Shown: piece by piece, positions 49,826-56,808 of the stretch
How positions within the stretch are numbered: the stretch's first letter is position 1
Layout of the letters: each line of letters begins with the position of its first letter
From: Actinoplanes solisilvae
GTDB taxonomy: Bacteria; Actinomycetota; Actinomycetes; Mycobacteriales; Micromonosporaceae
Direction of reading: 5' to 3'
Assembly: GCF_003999975.1 (NCBI RefSeq)
Contig: NZ_RJAC01000007.1
Coordinates: 186,001-250,000, forward strand
DNA length: 64,000 nucleotides
Program-made: the position numbers and the translations under genes
The notes under the pieces: model-generated
Told to the model about the DNA's origin: nothing
Seen by the model: the letters and a program-made list of their open reading frames with translations, nothing else
The model's database searches: none

Positions 49826-50517
49826 CCGTGATGAGCGTTTCCCAGTCGATCGCTCAGATTCGTGCAGAAGTTTGTGACCTGCATGCGCATTTGACGCGGT
49901 GGGGGCTGGTCACCTGGACATCGGGCAACGTGTCGGCCCGCGTACCCGGCGCCGACCTGCTGGTCATCAAGCCCTCCGGGGTGGAGTACGACTCCCTCAC
50001 GCCGGACGCCATGGTCGTGTGCGACCTGGACGGCACGCTCGTCGAGGGTGAGCACAGCCCGTCCAGCGACACCGACTCGCACGCGTACGTCTATCGCCAC
50101 ATGCCGGAAGTGAACGGGGTTGTGCACACCCACAGTCCGTACGCGACCGCCTGGGCCGCCGTGGGCGAGCCGATCCCGTGCGCGATCACGGCGATGGCCG
50201 ACGAGTTCGGTGGCGACATCCCGATCGGCCCGTTCGCGCTCATCGGCAGCGACGACATCGGCCGCGGCATCGTCGAGACCCTGCGCGGGCACCGCTCACC
50301 GGCCGTGCTGATGCGCCAGCACGGACCGTTCACCATCGGCCCCACGGCCAAGGCCGCTGTGAAGGCCGCGGTCATGGTCGAGGACGTCGCCCGCACCATG
50401 CACCTGGCTCGCCAGCTCGGTCCGATCGACCGGCTGCCCGCGACCGCCGTGGACCGTTTGTACGACCGCTACCAGAACGTCTACGGACAGCACCTGACGG
50501 AGGACAGCAATGAGTGA
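49822..50517 (+). CDS. araD: L-ribulose-5-phosphate 4-epimerase
   Basis: A 231-residue class II aldolase/epimerase. TWTSGNVSARVPG and IKPSGVEYDSLTPDAMVVCD form the phosphate pocket, SSDTDSHAYVYRHMPEVNGV then VHTHSPYATAWA supply the metal-binding acidic residue and histidines, and MRQHGPFTIGPTAKAAV the third His. It converts L-ribulose 5-phosphate to D-xylulose 5-phosphate, the entry to the pentose phosphate pathway. GTG 49822 overlaps the araB stop; ATG 49831 is an alternative. Ends 8 bases inside the araA gene. Confidence 0.95.
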   Translation: MTVMSVSQSIAQIRAEVCDLHAHLTRWGLVTWTSGNVSARVPGADLLVIKPSGVEYDSLTPDAMVVCDLDGTLVEGEHSPSSDTDSHAYVYRHMPEVNGVVHTHSPYATAWAAVGEPIPCAITAMADEFGGDIPIGPFALIGSDDIGRGIVETLRGHRSPAVLMRQHGPFTIGPTAKAAVKAAVMVEDVARTMHLARQLGPIDRLPATAVDRLYDRYQNVYGQHLTEDSNE

Positions 50518-51991
50518 GCACGAGGTCTGGTTCCTGACCGGCAGTCAGGGACTCTACGGGCCGGAAACCCTCGACCAGGTGGCCGAGCAGTCCCAGCGGA
50601 TCGCGTCGGCGCTGGGCGACGGCCTCGACGTCAAGGTTGTCTGGAAGCCGGTGCTCACCAACGCGAGCGACATCCTGACCACGGCGCGGCGGGCGAACGA
50701 CGACGATCGCGTCATCGGCGTGATCGCCTGGATGCACACGTTCTCGCCGGCCAAGATGTGGATCGCCGGGCTCGACGCGCTGCGCACCCCCCTGCTGCAC
50801 CTGCACACCCAGGCCAACGTCGAGCTGCCCTGGGCGTCGATCGACATGGACTTCATGAACCTGAACCAGGCCGCGCACGGCGACCGCGAGTTCGGCTACA
50901 TCGAGTCCCGGCTGGGCGTACCGCGCAAGACGGTAGCCGGGCACGTCAGCAATCCGCGCGTTCGTGAGCGAATCGCCACCTGGGTGCGCGCGGCGCGCGG
51001 TTTCGCGGCCATGCGATCGCTCAAACTCGCGCGTTTCGGCGACAACATGCGCGATGTCGCGGTGACCGAGGGCGACAAGGTCGAGGCGCAGCTCCGCTTC
51101 GGCGTCTCGGTCAACACGTACGGGGTGAACGACCTCGTCGCCGTCGTCGACCAGGTGCTCGACGCCGACATCGACAAGCTGCTCGCCGAGTACAACGACC
51201 TCTACGACCTCGCGCCCGAACTGCGCGAGGGCGGCGACCGGCACGACTCGCTGCGCTACGCGGCCCGCATCGAGCTGGGGCTGCGCGGCTTCCTGGAGGC
51301 CGGCGGCTTCAAGGCGTTCACCACGAACTTCGAGGACCTCGGCGGCCTGCGGCAGCTGCCCGGGCTCGCGGTTCAGCGGCTCATGGGCGACGGCTACGGC
51401 TTCGGCGGCGAGGGCGACTGGAAGACGTCGGTGCTGCTGCACAGCCTCAAGGCGATGGCCCCGGGCGGCACGTCGTTCATGGAGGACTACACCTATGACC
51501 TGACGCCCGGCCAGGAACGCATCCTCGGTGCTCACATGCTCGAGGTGTGCCCGTCGATCGCGGCCGGCACCCCACGCCTGGAGATCCACCCGCTGGGCAT
51601 CGGCGGTCGCGAGGACCCCGTACGCATGGTGTTCGACGCCGCGCCCGGCCCGGCCGTGGTGGTCGGCCTGACCGACATGGGGGAGCGGTTCCGCCTGGTG
51701 GCCAACGAGATCGAGGTCGTGGCCCCGAGCGAGCCGCTGCCGAAGCTGCCGGTCGCCCGCGCGGTGTGGAAGCCGGCTCCCGACTTCTCCACATCGACCG
51801 AGGCCTGGCTGACCGCCGGCGGGCCGCACCACACCGTGCTCTCGTCGGCGATCGGCGCCGAAGAGCTCACCGACCTGGCCGAGATGCTGTCGACCGAGCT
51901 GCTGATCATCGACGCCGACACGCGGATCCGCCAGTTCGCCAAGGAGGTGCGCTGGAACCAGGCGTACTACCGCCTGGCCCGCGGCTTCTGA
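50510..51991 (+). CDS. araA: L-arabinose isomerase
   Basis: A 493-residue enzyme converting L-arabinose to L-ribulose. It opens with the characteristic EVWFLTGSQGLYGPETLDQV, then WMHTFSPAKMWIAGLDAL, LHTQANVELPWASIDMDFMN LNQAAHGDREFGYI, and GLAVQRLMGDGYGFGGEGDW with SFMEDYTYDL (the metal-binding Glu/His set of AraA). Length is normal. ATG 50510 lies inside the end of araD. Last gene of the seven-gene transporter-araBDA operon; two hairpins follow. Confidence 0.96.
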   Translation: MSEHEVWFLTGSQGLYGPETLDQVAEQSQRIASALGDGLDVKVVWKPVLTNASDILTTARRANDDDRVIGVIAWMHTFSPAKMWIAGLDALRTPLLHLHTQANVELPWASIDMDFMNLNQAAHGDREFGYIESRLGVPRKTVAGHVSNPRVRERIATWVRAARGFAAMRSLKLARFGDNMRDVAVTEGDKVEAQLRFGVSVNTYGVNDLVAVVDQVLDADIDKLLAEYNDLYDLAPELREGGDRHDSLRYAARIELGLRGFLEAGGFKAFTTNFEDLGGLRQLPGLAVQRLMGDGYGFGGEGDWKTSVLLHSLKAMAPGGTSFMEDYTYDLTPGQERILGAHMLEVCPSIAAGTPRLEIHPLGIGGREDPVRMVFDAAPGPAVVVGLTDMGERFRLVANEIEVVAPSEPLPKLPVARAVWKPAPDFSTSTEAWLTAGGPHHTVLSSAIGAEELTDLAEMLSTELLIIDADTRIRQFAKEVRWNQAYYRLARGF

Positions 51992-52007
51992 GCGTCGCGC
52001 GCAATCG

Positions 52008-52077
52008 GGGCCCGAGCTGTGCACAACGGTCGGGCCCTGACGCGCAGAACGCGCACCGACTCAGGCGCGTTCTGCGC
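52008..52077. terminator. double hairpin terminator after the ara operon
   Basis: First hairpin: GGGCCCGA (52008-52015) with TCGGGCCC (52030-52037). Second: perfect 13-bp stem GCGCAGAACGCGC (52042-52054) with its complement (52065-52077), 10-nt loop. They separate convergent araA and LacI 3; no T-run, so bidirectional action is likely. Confidence 0.75.
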
Positions 52078-52122
52078 ACCCTATCCACAGGTTGCGCGAG
52101 TGGCGGCCCGCCTCGGTGATGG

Positions 52123-52968
52123 TCAGGCTGCTCCGGTGACCGTTCCGCGGGTCATCAGGACCGGGTCGAGGCGGACCGATTCGGGGTGCGGGGTGCCGGC
52201 GTCGAGCTGGTCGAGCAGTAGGCGTAGCGCCTCGCGGCCCACCTCGGCGAACTCTTGGCGGACGGTCGTCAGCGCGGGGTGGGTGTAGCCGGCCTCGGGG
52301 ACGTCGTCGAAACCGACCACGCTGACGTCCTCGGGGATGCGGCGGCCGCACTCGGTCATGGCGCGCATGACGCCCAGGGCGATGTCGTCGTTGGCGGCGA
52401 AGACCGCGGTGCACGACGGGTTGTCGGCGAGCATGCGGCCGCAGCGGTAGCCCGCGGCGGCCGACCAGTCGGCGCGTACGGTCGGCGGGGCGGGCACCCC
52501 GGCCTCGGCCAGCGCCGCCCGCCAACCCGCCTCGCGGGCGCGACTGCCGTGCCACTGCTCGGGGCCGGCGACGTGCCACACCGTACGGTGGCCGTTGGCC
52601 AGCAGGTGGCGGGTGGCCAGCACCCCGCCCGCGTGCTGGTCGACCGACACGTCGGGGGTCGCGCTGCCGGGTGGGCCGTCCACTGTCACCACCGGCAGGC
52701 CCGCGGGCACCGCCTCGAGCATCTCGGCGGCCGCGTCGACGGGCGCGATGACGATCAGGCCGGCGACGCCCTGGCCGGTGAGCCGGCGCACCAGGCGGCC
52801 GTCGGCGCCCGAGACGTGCCCGATCGTGACGGGCAGATCGGCGTCGAGACAGGCGTCGCCGATGGCCTGCACCATGCTGGCCGGACCGTACAGAGTCGTG
52901 TTCAGCGCGACCACGCCGATCACTGGGGTGCGCCCGCGGGAACTGAGCGGCGCAGGACGTGTCCTCAT
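52123..52968 (-). CDS. LacI-family regulator 3 lacking the DNA-binding domain
   Basis: A 281-residue protein containing the entire sugar-binding part of a LacI regulator (from TPVIGVVALNTTLYGPASMV through FAANDDIALGVMRAMTECGR and VSVVGFDDVPEAGYTHPALT). It has only 13 residues (MRTRPAPLSSRGR) where the paralogues have about 60 residues of HTH and hinge. No HTH is encoded in any upstream frame. ATG 52968 is preceded by AAGGACGAAGGGC, a good ribosome site; ATG 53019 would add 17 residues (FAFTKTRGTPKQRTKG), again without an HTH. It is an intact, well-behaved ORF, so either a recent truncation or an effector-binding/dominant-negative protein adjacent to araA. Confidence 0.82.
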   Translation of the reverse strand: MRTRPAPLSSRGRTPVIGVVALNTTLYGPASMVQAIGDACLDADLPVTIGHVSGADGRLVRRLTGQGVAGLIVIAPVDAAAEMLEAVPAGLPVVTVDGPPGSATPDVSVDQHAGGVLATRHLLANGHRTVWHVAGPEQWHGSRAREAGWRAALAEAGVPAPPTVRADWSAAAGYRCGRMLADNPSCTAVFAANDDIALGVMRAMTECGRRIPEDVSVVGFDDVPEAGYTHPALTTVRQEFAEVGREALRLLLDQLDAGTPHPESVRLDPVLMTRGTVTGAA

Positions 52969-53004
52969 GCCCTTCGTCCTTTGCTTCGGGGTCCCACGAG
53001 TCTT

Positions 53005-53018
53005 GGTGAACGCAAACA
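53005..53018. promoter_or_regulatory. weak LacI operator-like site upstream of LacI 3
   Basis: GGTGAACGCAAACA agrees with the TGTTAACGTTAACA core at 10 of 14 positions and shares GTGAACG with site B. It lies 37 bp before the ATG at 52968. Confidence 0.35.
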
Positions 53019-53156
53019 TGTCTGCTGTGGTCCGTGCCGGTCAAGCCTCCGTTACGTCCTTGTTACATCCTGGTGCGCGGATCGTTCCACCCCGCGAATT
53101 TCGCCCCGGAGACTTGCCAAAGTCGGAATCGGAGACTCGCCGGACTCATAAGGGCC

Positions 53157-53256
53157 GCGGACCGAACCGAGAGGGTGTGCGGGCCGACCTGAGAGGGGCC
53201 CGCGGACCGAATTCAGGGGTGCGCGGACCGAACTCAGAAGGAGTGCGGACCGAACC
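53157..53256. repeat. ~22-bp tandem repeat, 4.5 copies, entering the doxX 3' end
   Basis: Copies start at 53157, 53179, 53202, 53223 and 53245, each with GCGGACCGAAC(T/C)-AGAGGGGT-like sequence. Copies 4 and 5 overlap the last codons of the DoxX gene and encode its C-terminal RFGPHSF. Confidence 0.8.
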
Positions 53257-53608
53257 GGCCCCAGATCACGACCGCCGCGAGGACCAGCAGCACCGCGTTG
53301 ACGACGATCGACTGGGTCTCCTTGCGGCGGGCGTGCGTGATGATCGCGCCGATCATCAGCACGACCAGACCGGTGGCGGCCAGCGGCACCAGCACCGGTA
53401 CGACGTCGAGCGCGGCCGGAAGCACGAGGCCGGCCGCGGCGAGCACCTCGGCGGCGCCGATCAGCTTGACGGTGCCCTCCCTGACGTCCTGCACCCAGCC
53501 CTGGCCGGAGGCGGCGAGCTTCTCCTTGGGCTGCAGCAGCTTCATGAGGCCGGCCGCGAGGAAGGCGACCGCGAGCAGGCTCGCGATCACCCAGAGAACG
53601 ATATTCAT
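53234..53608 (-). CDS. DoxX-family membrane protein
   Basis: A 124-residue protein with four hydrophobic helices (NIVLWVIASLLAVAFLAAGL MKLL; TVKLIGAAEVLAAAGLVLPA; DVVPVLVPLAATGLVVLMIG AIITHAR; SIVVNAVLLVLAAVVIWGR). The GLMKLLQPK and IGAAEVLAAAGL motifs are those of DoxX/DoxD-like proteins, often induced by oxidative or thiol stress. ATG 53608 with AGGAAA upstream. Divergent from a MarR gene, which likely represses it. The final residues derive from the tandem repeat. Confidence 0.85.
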   Translation of the reverse strand: MNIVLWVIASLLAVAFLAAGLMKLLQPKEKLAASGQGWVQDVREGTVKLIGAAEVLAAAGLVLPAALDVVPVLVPLAATGLVVLMIGAIITHARRKETQSIVVNAVLLVLAAVVIWGRFGPHSF

Positions 53609-53638
53609 GAGGTTTCCTATGGTGAGAAGGGGGAGATG

Positions 53639-53687
53639 ACTTAAAGCGTTGAGTAAAGATAGGTCGGCATGACTTAATGATGCAAGT
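53639..53687. promoter_or_regulatory. paired MarR operator candidates
   Basis: ACTTAAAGCGTTGAGT (53639-53654) is a near-palindrome; ACTTAATGATGCAAGT (53672-53687) is a second, weaker one. The word ATGACTTAA recurs at 53636 and 53669, exactly 33 bp (about three helical turns) apart, in the divergent doxX/marR promoter region. Confidence 0.5.
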
Positions 53688-53712
53688 GATCTGCGTCGGC
53701 TAACCTGGTGCC

Positions 53713-54195
53713 GTGGACGACGAGACGCGCTGGTTGGACGACGAGGAGCGGCAGGCCTGGCTCGGCACGCTCGCGATGCTGATGCGTCTGCTGCCGGCCC
53801 TCGACGCTCAGCTTCAGCGCGACTCCGGCCTCGGCAACTTCGAATATCAGGTACTGGCGGGTCTCTCCGAGTCGCCCGGGCGCATGATGCGGATCAGCGA
53901 GCTCGCCAAGCTGTCCGAGGGCTCTCTCGCCCGGGTCTCCCAGGTGCTGAGCCGGCTGGAGAGGCGCGGCTGGATCGATCGCACCCCCGATCCCGAGGAC
54001 GGGCGCTACACGCTGGCGATCCTGACCGACCGGGGATTCGAGACGGTGGTCGCCGCCGCGCCGGGGCACGTCGAGGCCGTCCGGCGCTATGTGATCGATC
54101 CGTTGACCCGGGCCCAGCTCAAGCAACTCGCGACGATCAGCTCACGGGTCCTGCACGCCATCGATCCGGACAGCGACTGGCTCGCGCGGCCCTGA
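53713..54195 (+). CDS. MarR-family transcriptional regulator
   Basis: A 160-residue winged-helix repressor. RISELAKLSEGSLARVSQVL SRLERRGWIDRTPDPEDGRY TLAILTDRG covers recognition helix, wing (D-P-E-D-G-R) and following strand. N- and C-terminal helices form the dimer interface. GTG 53713. Divergent from the doxX gene, with two operator candidates between, so autoregulation and control of doxX are likely. No cysteine near the N-terminus that would mark an OhrR-type peroxide sensor. Confidence 0.88.
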   Translation: MDDETRWLDDEERQAWLGTLAMLMRLLPALDAQLQRDSGLGNFEYQVLAGLSESPGRMMRISELAKLSEGSLARVSQVLSRLERRGWIDRTPDPEDGRYTLAILTDRGFETVVAAAPGHVEAVRRYVIDPLTRAQLKQLATISSRVLHAIDPDSDWLARP

Positions 54196-54200
54196 GCGCG

Positions 54201-54260
54201 GCGCAGCGTGGCGCAGCGCGGCGCAGCGTGGCGCAGCGCGGCGTGGCGTGGCGCAGCGCG
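54201..54260. repeat. 10-bp tandem repeat, six copies
   Basis: Six head-to-tail copies of GCGCAGCG(T/C)G at 54201-54260, alternating T and C at position 9 so that the higher-order unit is 20 bp; copy 5 is GCGTGGCGTG. Starts five bases after the MarR stop. Confidence 0.9.
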
Positions 54261-54711
54261 GCCGGTCTGCCGGTACGGCCGGGCCGCCGGCTCCGGGCCA
54301 GGCCCAGCGCTGGCCCGGGCCTTCTCGGGCGCCCGAAATGTCCAGTGACTGCGGGTAACGGCGGTTGTTGAGGTTCGCCGTTTTCGGCGGTCACGGTGAC
54401 AGAAGGTATGTGGATCGCCCGGAGGGGCAAGGATTCGCCCATGGGCAACGCGTCCTACGCACGAAGGCCTAAGCATCGTGACCTGCGCATGCACACCCGG
54501 GCCGCGCTGACAATACTCCGTGCGAGCGACAGGAACACGCATCTGTCGAGTAGGCAATACATCGCAACTGCTGACGTAATAGCGGTGCGAAACTGCGTTG
54601 TCGATGTATTCGTCCACGTAAGAGCTTCCGGGAAACCGCGCCCCCCGATCGTCAGCGCCCAGCCGCCGGCGGCCCCTGACCGGGCTGTCGCGGGCGCACA
54701 AGGAACAGAGA
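54261..54711. other. 450-bp region without gene; AT-richer part with hairpin
   Basis: No convincing ORF. From 54340 to 54640 the G+C content drops visibly. AATACATCG (54556-54564) and CGATGTATT (54602-54610) form a 9-bp inverted repeat around 37 nt, in front of the DUF6082-like gene; it might be a leader structure or small RNA. An AGGA ribosome site precedes the next gene. Confidence 0.4.
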
Positions 54712-55188
54712 GTGATGATGACCGATCTACCAACCATCGTGTCGATCGCCGCGCTCCTCGCCGTCGCGATCTCGCTCGTCGTGCAGCAGCAGCAGGCCCG
54801 CACCGCCCAGATGGTCGACGTCCGTGAGCGCCACTTCGAGCTGATCAAGCTGATGCTCGACCACCCCGAGCTGGACTACAACGCGACCGACCGGCCGCCC
54901 TCGGACGACCGCAAGACCGCGATCGGGATGAGCCTGTGGCTGGCCCACTGGAACACCCTCTGGCACATCGGCAAGCTGGACGAGAAGGCCCTGCGTTTCA
55001 ACCTCGAGGACCTGTTCGCCAGCTCCGAGGCCCGCCAGTGGTGGCACCGGGTGTCCAGTGCCTGGTCGTCGAAGGGCACCCGCAAGGAGCGCCGTTTCCT
55101 CGCGATCGTCAGCCAGGAGTGCGAGGCGGCCCGCACCAAGCCCTCGGTGCCGCTGCGCGAGACGGTGAAGTCGGGAGCGCGCGACTGA
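54712..55188 (+). CDS. DUF6082-like membrane-anchored protein
   Basis: A 158-residue protein: a single N-terminal TM helix (about 8-24, TIVSIAALLAVAISLVVQQQ) and a cytoplasmic helical domain with HFELIKLMLDHPELDYNATD, WLAHWNTLWHIGKLDEKALR and SSEARQWWHRVSSAW. The tryptophan-rich W-L-x-H-W-x-x-L-W pattern recalls the DUF6082 group found in actinobacteria; function unknown. GTG 54712, ATG 54715 and ATG 54718 are all possible starts after AGGA at 54701. A stem-loop separates it from the MASE1 gene. Confidence 0.65.
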   Translation: MMMTDLPTIVSIAALLAVAISLVVQQQQARTAQMVDVRERHFELIKLMLDHPELDYNATDRPPSDDRKTAIGMSLWLAHWNTLWHIGKLDEKALRFNLEDLFASSEARQWWHRVSSAWSSKGTRKERRFLAIVSQECEAARTKPSVPLRETVKSGARD

Positions 55189-55200
55189 GAAACCTCAACC

Positions 55201-55249
55201 GGGTGGGTGCACCTGCCGATCAGGCGGGTCCCCCTTTCAGCACCCACCC
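55201..55249 (+). terminator. stem-loop terminator
   Basis: GGGTGGGTGC (55201-55210) pairs with GCACCCACCC (55240-55249); the 29-nt loop can form a smaller CCTGCC/GGCGGG helix. Lies between the DUF6082-like and MASE1-like genes. Confidence 0.6.
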
Positions 55250-55265
55250 CCCGCTGAGGTGCATC

Positions 55266-55904
55266 TTGAGCCCGTTCCGCTATGCGCTCCGAACCGCCGG
55301 GTTCGCCGCGCTCTACCTGCTCGCGACGTTCGCCGGGCTCGCCACGACCGAGTCCGCGGGCGGCGTACGCCTGCTGTGGCCCGCCGCCGTCGCCGGCGCG
55401 CTGTGGATGGTGGCCCAGGCGCGCTGCGGCCGTCGCAATCTTGACGTCATCGCGCTCAGCGTGGTCGCCGTGCTTGCCCCCGGCAACGGCGACGGCCTGC
55501 TGCACGCGTTCGTGCAGGCGGTGCCCCAGGTCGTCCCGGCTGTCCTGTTCGCGTGGTTGTTCGACCGATGGCTGCCCGGCTACTGGCTCGGTCACGGCGA
55601 CCGTTTCCGTACGGTGGGCCGCTCGCTGGCCCGGCTGGCCGGTGCCGCGTCGCTGGCCGCTCTTGCCGCCGCGGCGCTTCTCAAGGTCGTCGACACCGAG
55701 CTGAGTGTCGCCGAGGCGGGCTACGTGATCGCGCGCGACACCACCGCGCTGCTGCTCGCCGTCCTGGCGTTCCGGTTCGTACGCCGCCTGGCTCCTGGAA
55801 CGAGAACGGGAACGGGAACGGGAACGGGAACGGGCGACGGTGGGGCCGGAAAAGCGGGCGAAAGCGGGCGCGGCAACGGACCGGGCCTGACGCTGGTCAA
55901 GTGA
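55266..55904 (+). CDS. MASE1-like membrane protein without output domain
   Basis: A 212-residue polytopic protein with six or so helices (LRTAGFAALYLLATFAGLAT, VRLLWPAAVAGALWMVAQA, DVIALSVVAVLAPGNGDGLL HAF, AVPQVVPAVLFAWLFDRWLP, SLARLAGAASLAALAAAAL, YVIARDTTALLLAVLAFRF). The order and the VRLLWPAAVAGALW / NGDGLLHAFVQAVP motifs resemble MASE1 sensor domains that normally precede histidine kinase, GGDEF or EAL domains. Here there is no catalytic domain, only a (Thr-Gly)n tail from a hexanucleotide repeat. TTG 55266 follows GAGGTG. It overlaps the convergent response-regulator gene by 8 bases. Confidence 0.62.
   Translation: MSPFRYALRTAGFAALYLLATFAGLATTESAGGVRLLWPAAVAGALWMVAQARCGRRNLDVIALSVVAVLAPGNGDGLLHAFVQAVPQVVPAVLFAWLFDRWLPGYWLGHGDRFRTVGRSLARLAGAASLAALAAAALLKVVDTELSVAEAGYVIARDTTALLLAVLAFRFVRRLAPGTRTGTGTGTGTGDGGAGKAGESGRGNGPGLTLVK
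55798..55833 (+). repeat. hexanucleotide microsatellite (GAACGG)n
   Basis: Six units, the first GAACGA and then five exact GAACGG, encode alternating Thr-Gly at the C-terminus of the MASE1-like protein. Unit gain or loss would add or remove dipeptides without shifting frame. Confidence 0.9.
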
Positions 55905-56592
55905 GCGCGCCCCCGCCGCGCAGGTAGGTCAGCACCGCCAGCACCCGCCGGTGACCCAGGTTCCCCGAGCGTTGCAGCCCCAGCTTCGTGAAGATGCCGG
56001 TCACGTGCCGTTCGACGGCCGGCACCGTGACGAAGAGCTGGGCGGCGATCCCCGCGTTCGAGCGCCCCTGCGACATCAGCGCCAGCACCTCCCGCTCCTT
56101 GCCGGTCAGCCGGTCGAGCGGCCCCTCCGGGCGCCCCCGCCGCACCAGGCGCGAGATCACGTCGGGGTCGAGCACGGTCCCGCCGGCCGCCACCCGCCGC
56201 ACCGCGTCGACCAGCAGGTCCGGCGTCTCCACCTTCTCCTTCAACAGATAGCCGACCCCGCGCACCGACCCTTCGACCAGGTCGACCGCGAACTCGGGCA
56301 GGATCTCGGGGGAGAGCACCACCAGAGCGATCTCCGGGTTCGTGCGCCGCAGCTCCAGCGCCGCCTCGCGGCCGTCCTGCCCGAGGTCGGTCACCACCAC
56401 GTCCGGCCGGTAGGCGCGTGCGAGTCCGAGCAGCCCGTCGGCCGTCGACGCGACCGCCTCCACCTCGATCCCGCCCCGCTCCAGGACGCGGGTCAGCCCC
56501 TCCCGCACCAGCGCGTGGTCGTCGGCGACCACGACCCGGACCGCCGCCGACGTCGCCGCCACGACAGTGGGCTCGATCACCGCACTCGTCAT
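55897..56592 (-). CDS. NarL/FixJ-type response regulator with atypical receiver
   Basis: A 231-residue response regulator. Receiver about 17-135: acidic pair in VVADDHALVREGL, Asp69 in VVVTDLGQDGREAALELR, Lys in YLLKEKV. The usual (L/I)-x-M-P-x-x-x-G after the phospho-Asp is shortened to LGQDG, which may alter phosphorylation. LuxR-type HTH: LTGKEREVLALMSQGRSNAG and VPAVERHVTGIFTKLGL. ATG 56592. No kinase gene is adjacent, so it is an orphan; the neighbouring MASE1-like protein lacks a kinase domain. Confidence 0.85.
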   Translation of the reverse strand: MTSAVIEPTVVAATSAAVRVVVADDHALVREGLTRVLERGGIEVEAVASTADGLLGLARAYRPDVVVTDLGQDGREAALELRRTNPEIALVVLSPEILPEFAVDLVEGSVRGVGYLLKEKVETPDLLVDAVRRVAAGGTVLDPDVISRLVRRGRPEGPLDRLTGKEREVLALMSQGRSNAGIAAQLFVTVPAVERHVTGIFTKLGLQRSGNLGHRRVLAVLTYLRGGGALT

Positions 56593-56708
56593 CCCGCACC
56601 TCCAAGGTGGTTTTGCCAGCGGTTTCATCCTCTCGGCGGTGATGACCCCCCTACACCGGTCATTTGACTTGGTTCCTGTTCGCCAGGTCACCCGGGCGGG
56701 GCGGGATC

Positions 56709-56808
56709 TCAGGAGGCGGGGAAGAACAGGTACCGGCTCTCGAGGTGCTTGAAGCACATGGACTCGTAGCGTGGGTGGCCGTCGGGGTGGCCTCCTGTCC
56801 AGGAGCGT
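56709..56808 (-). other. possible C-terminal gene fragment
   Basis: In one minus-strand frame immediately downstream of the antiporter stop, the sequence reads GHPDGHPRYESMCFKHLESR YLFFPAS before TGA (56711-56709). It looks like the end of a folded protein, but there is no upstream gene to which it belongs. It may be a relic or chance; no family recognised. The remaining part of the gap to 56593 shows nothing. Confidence 0.2.
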
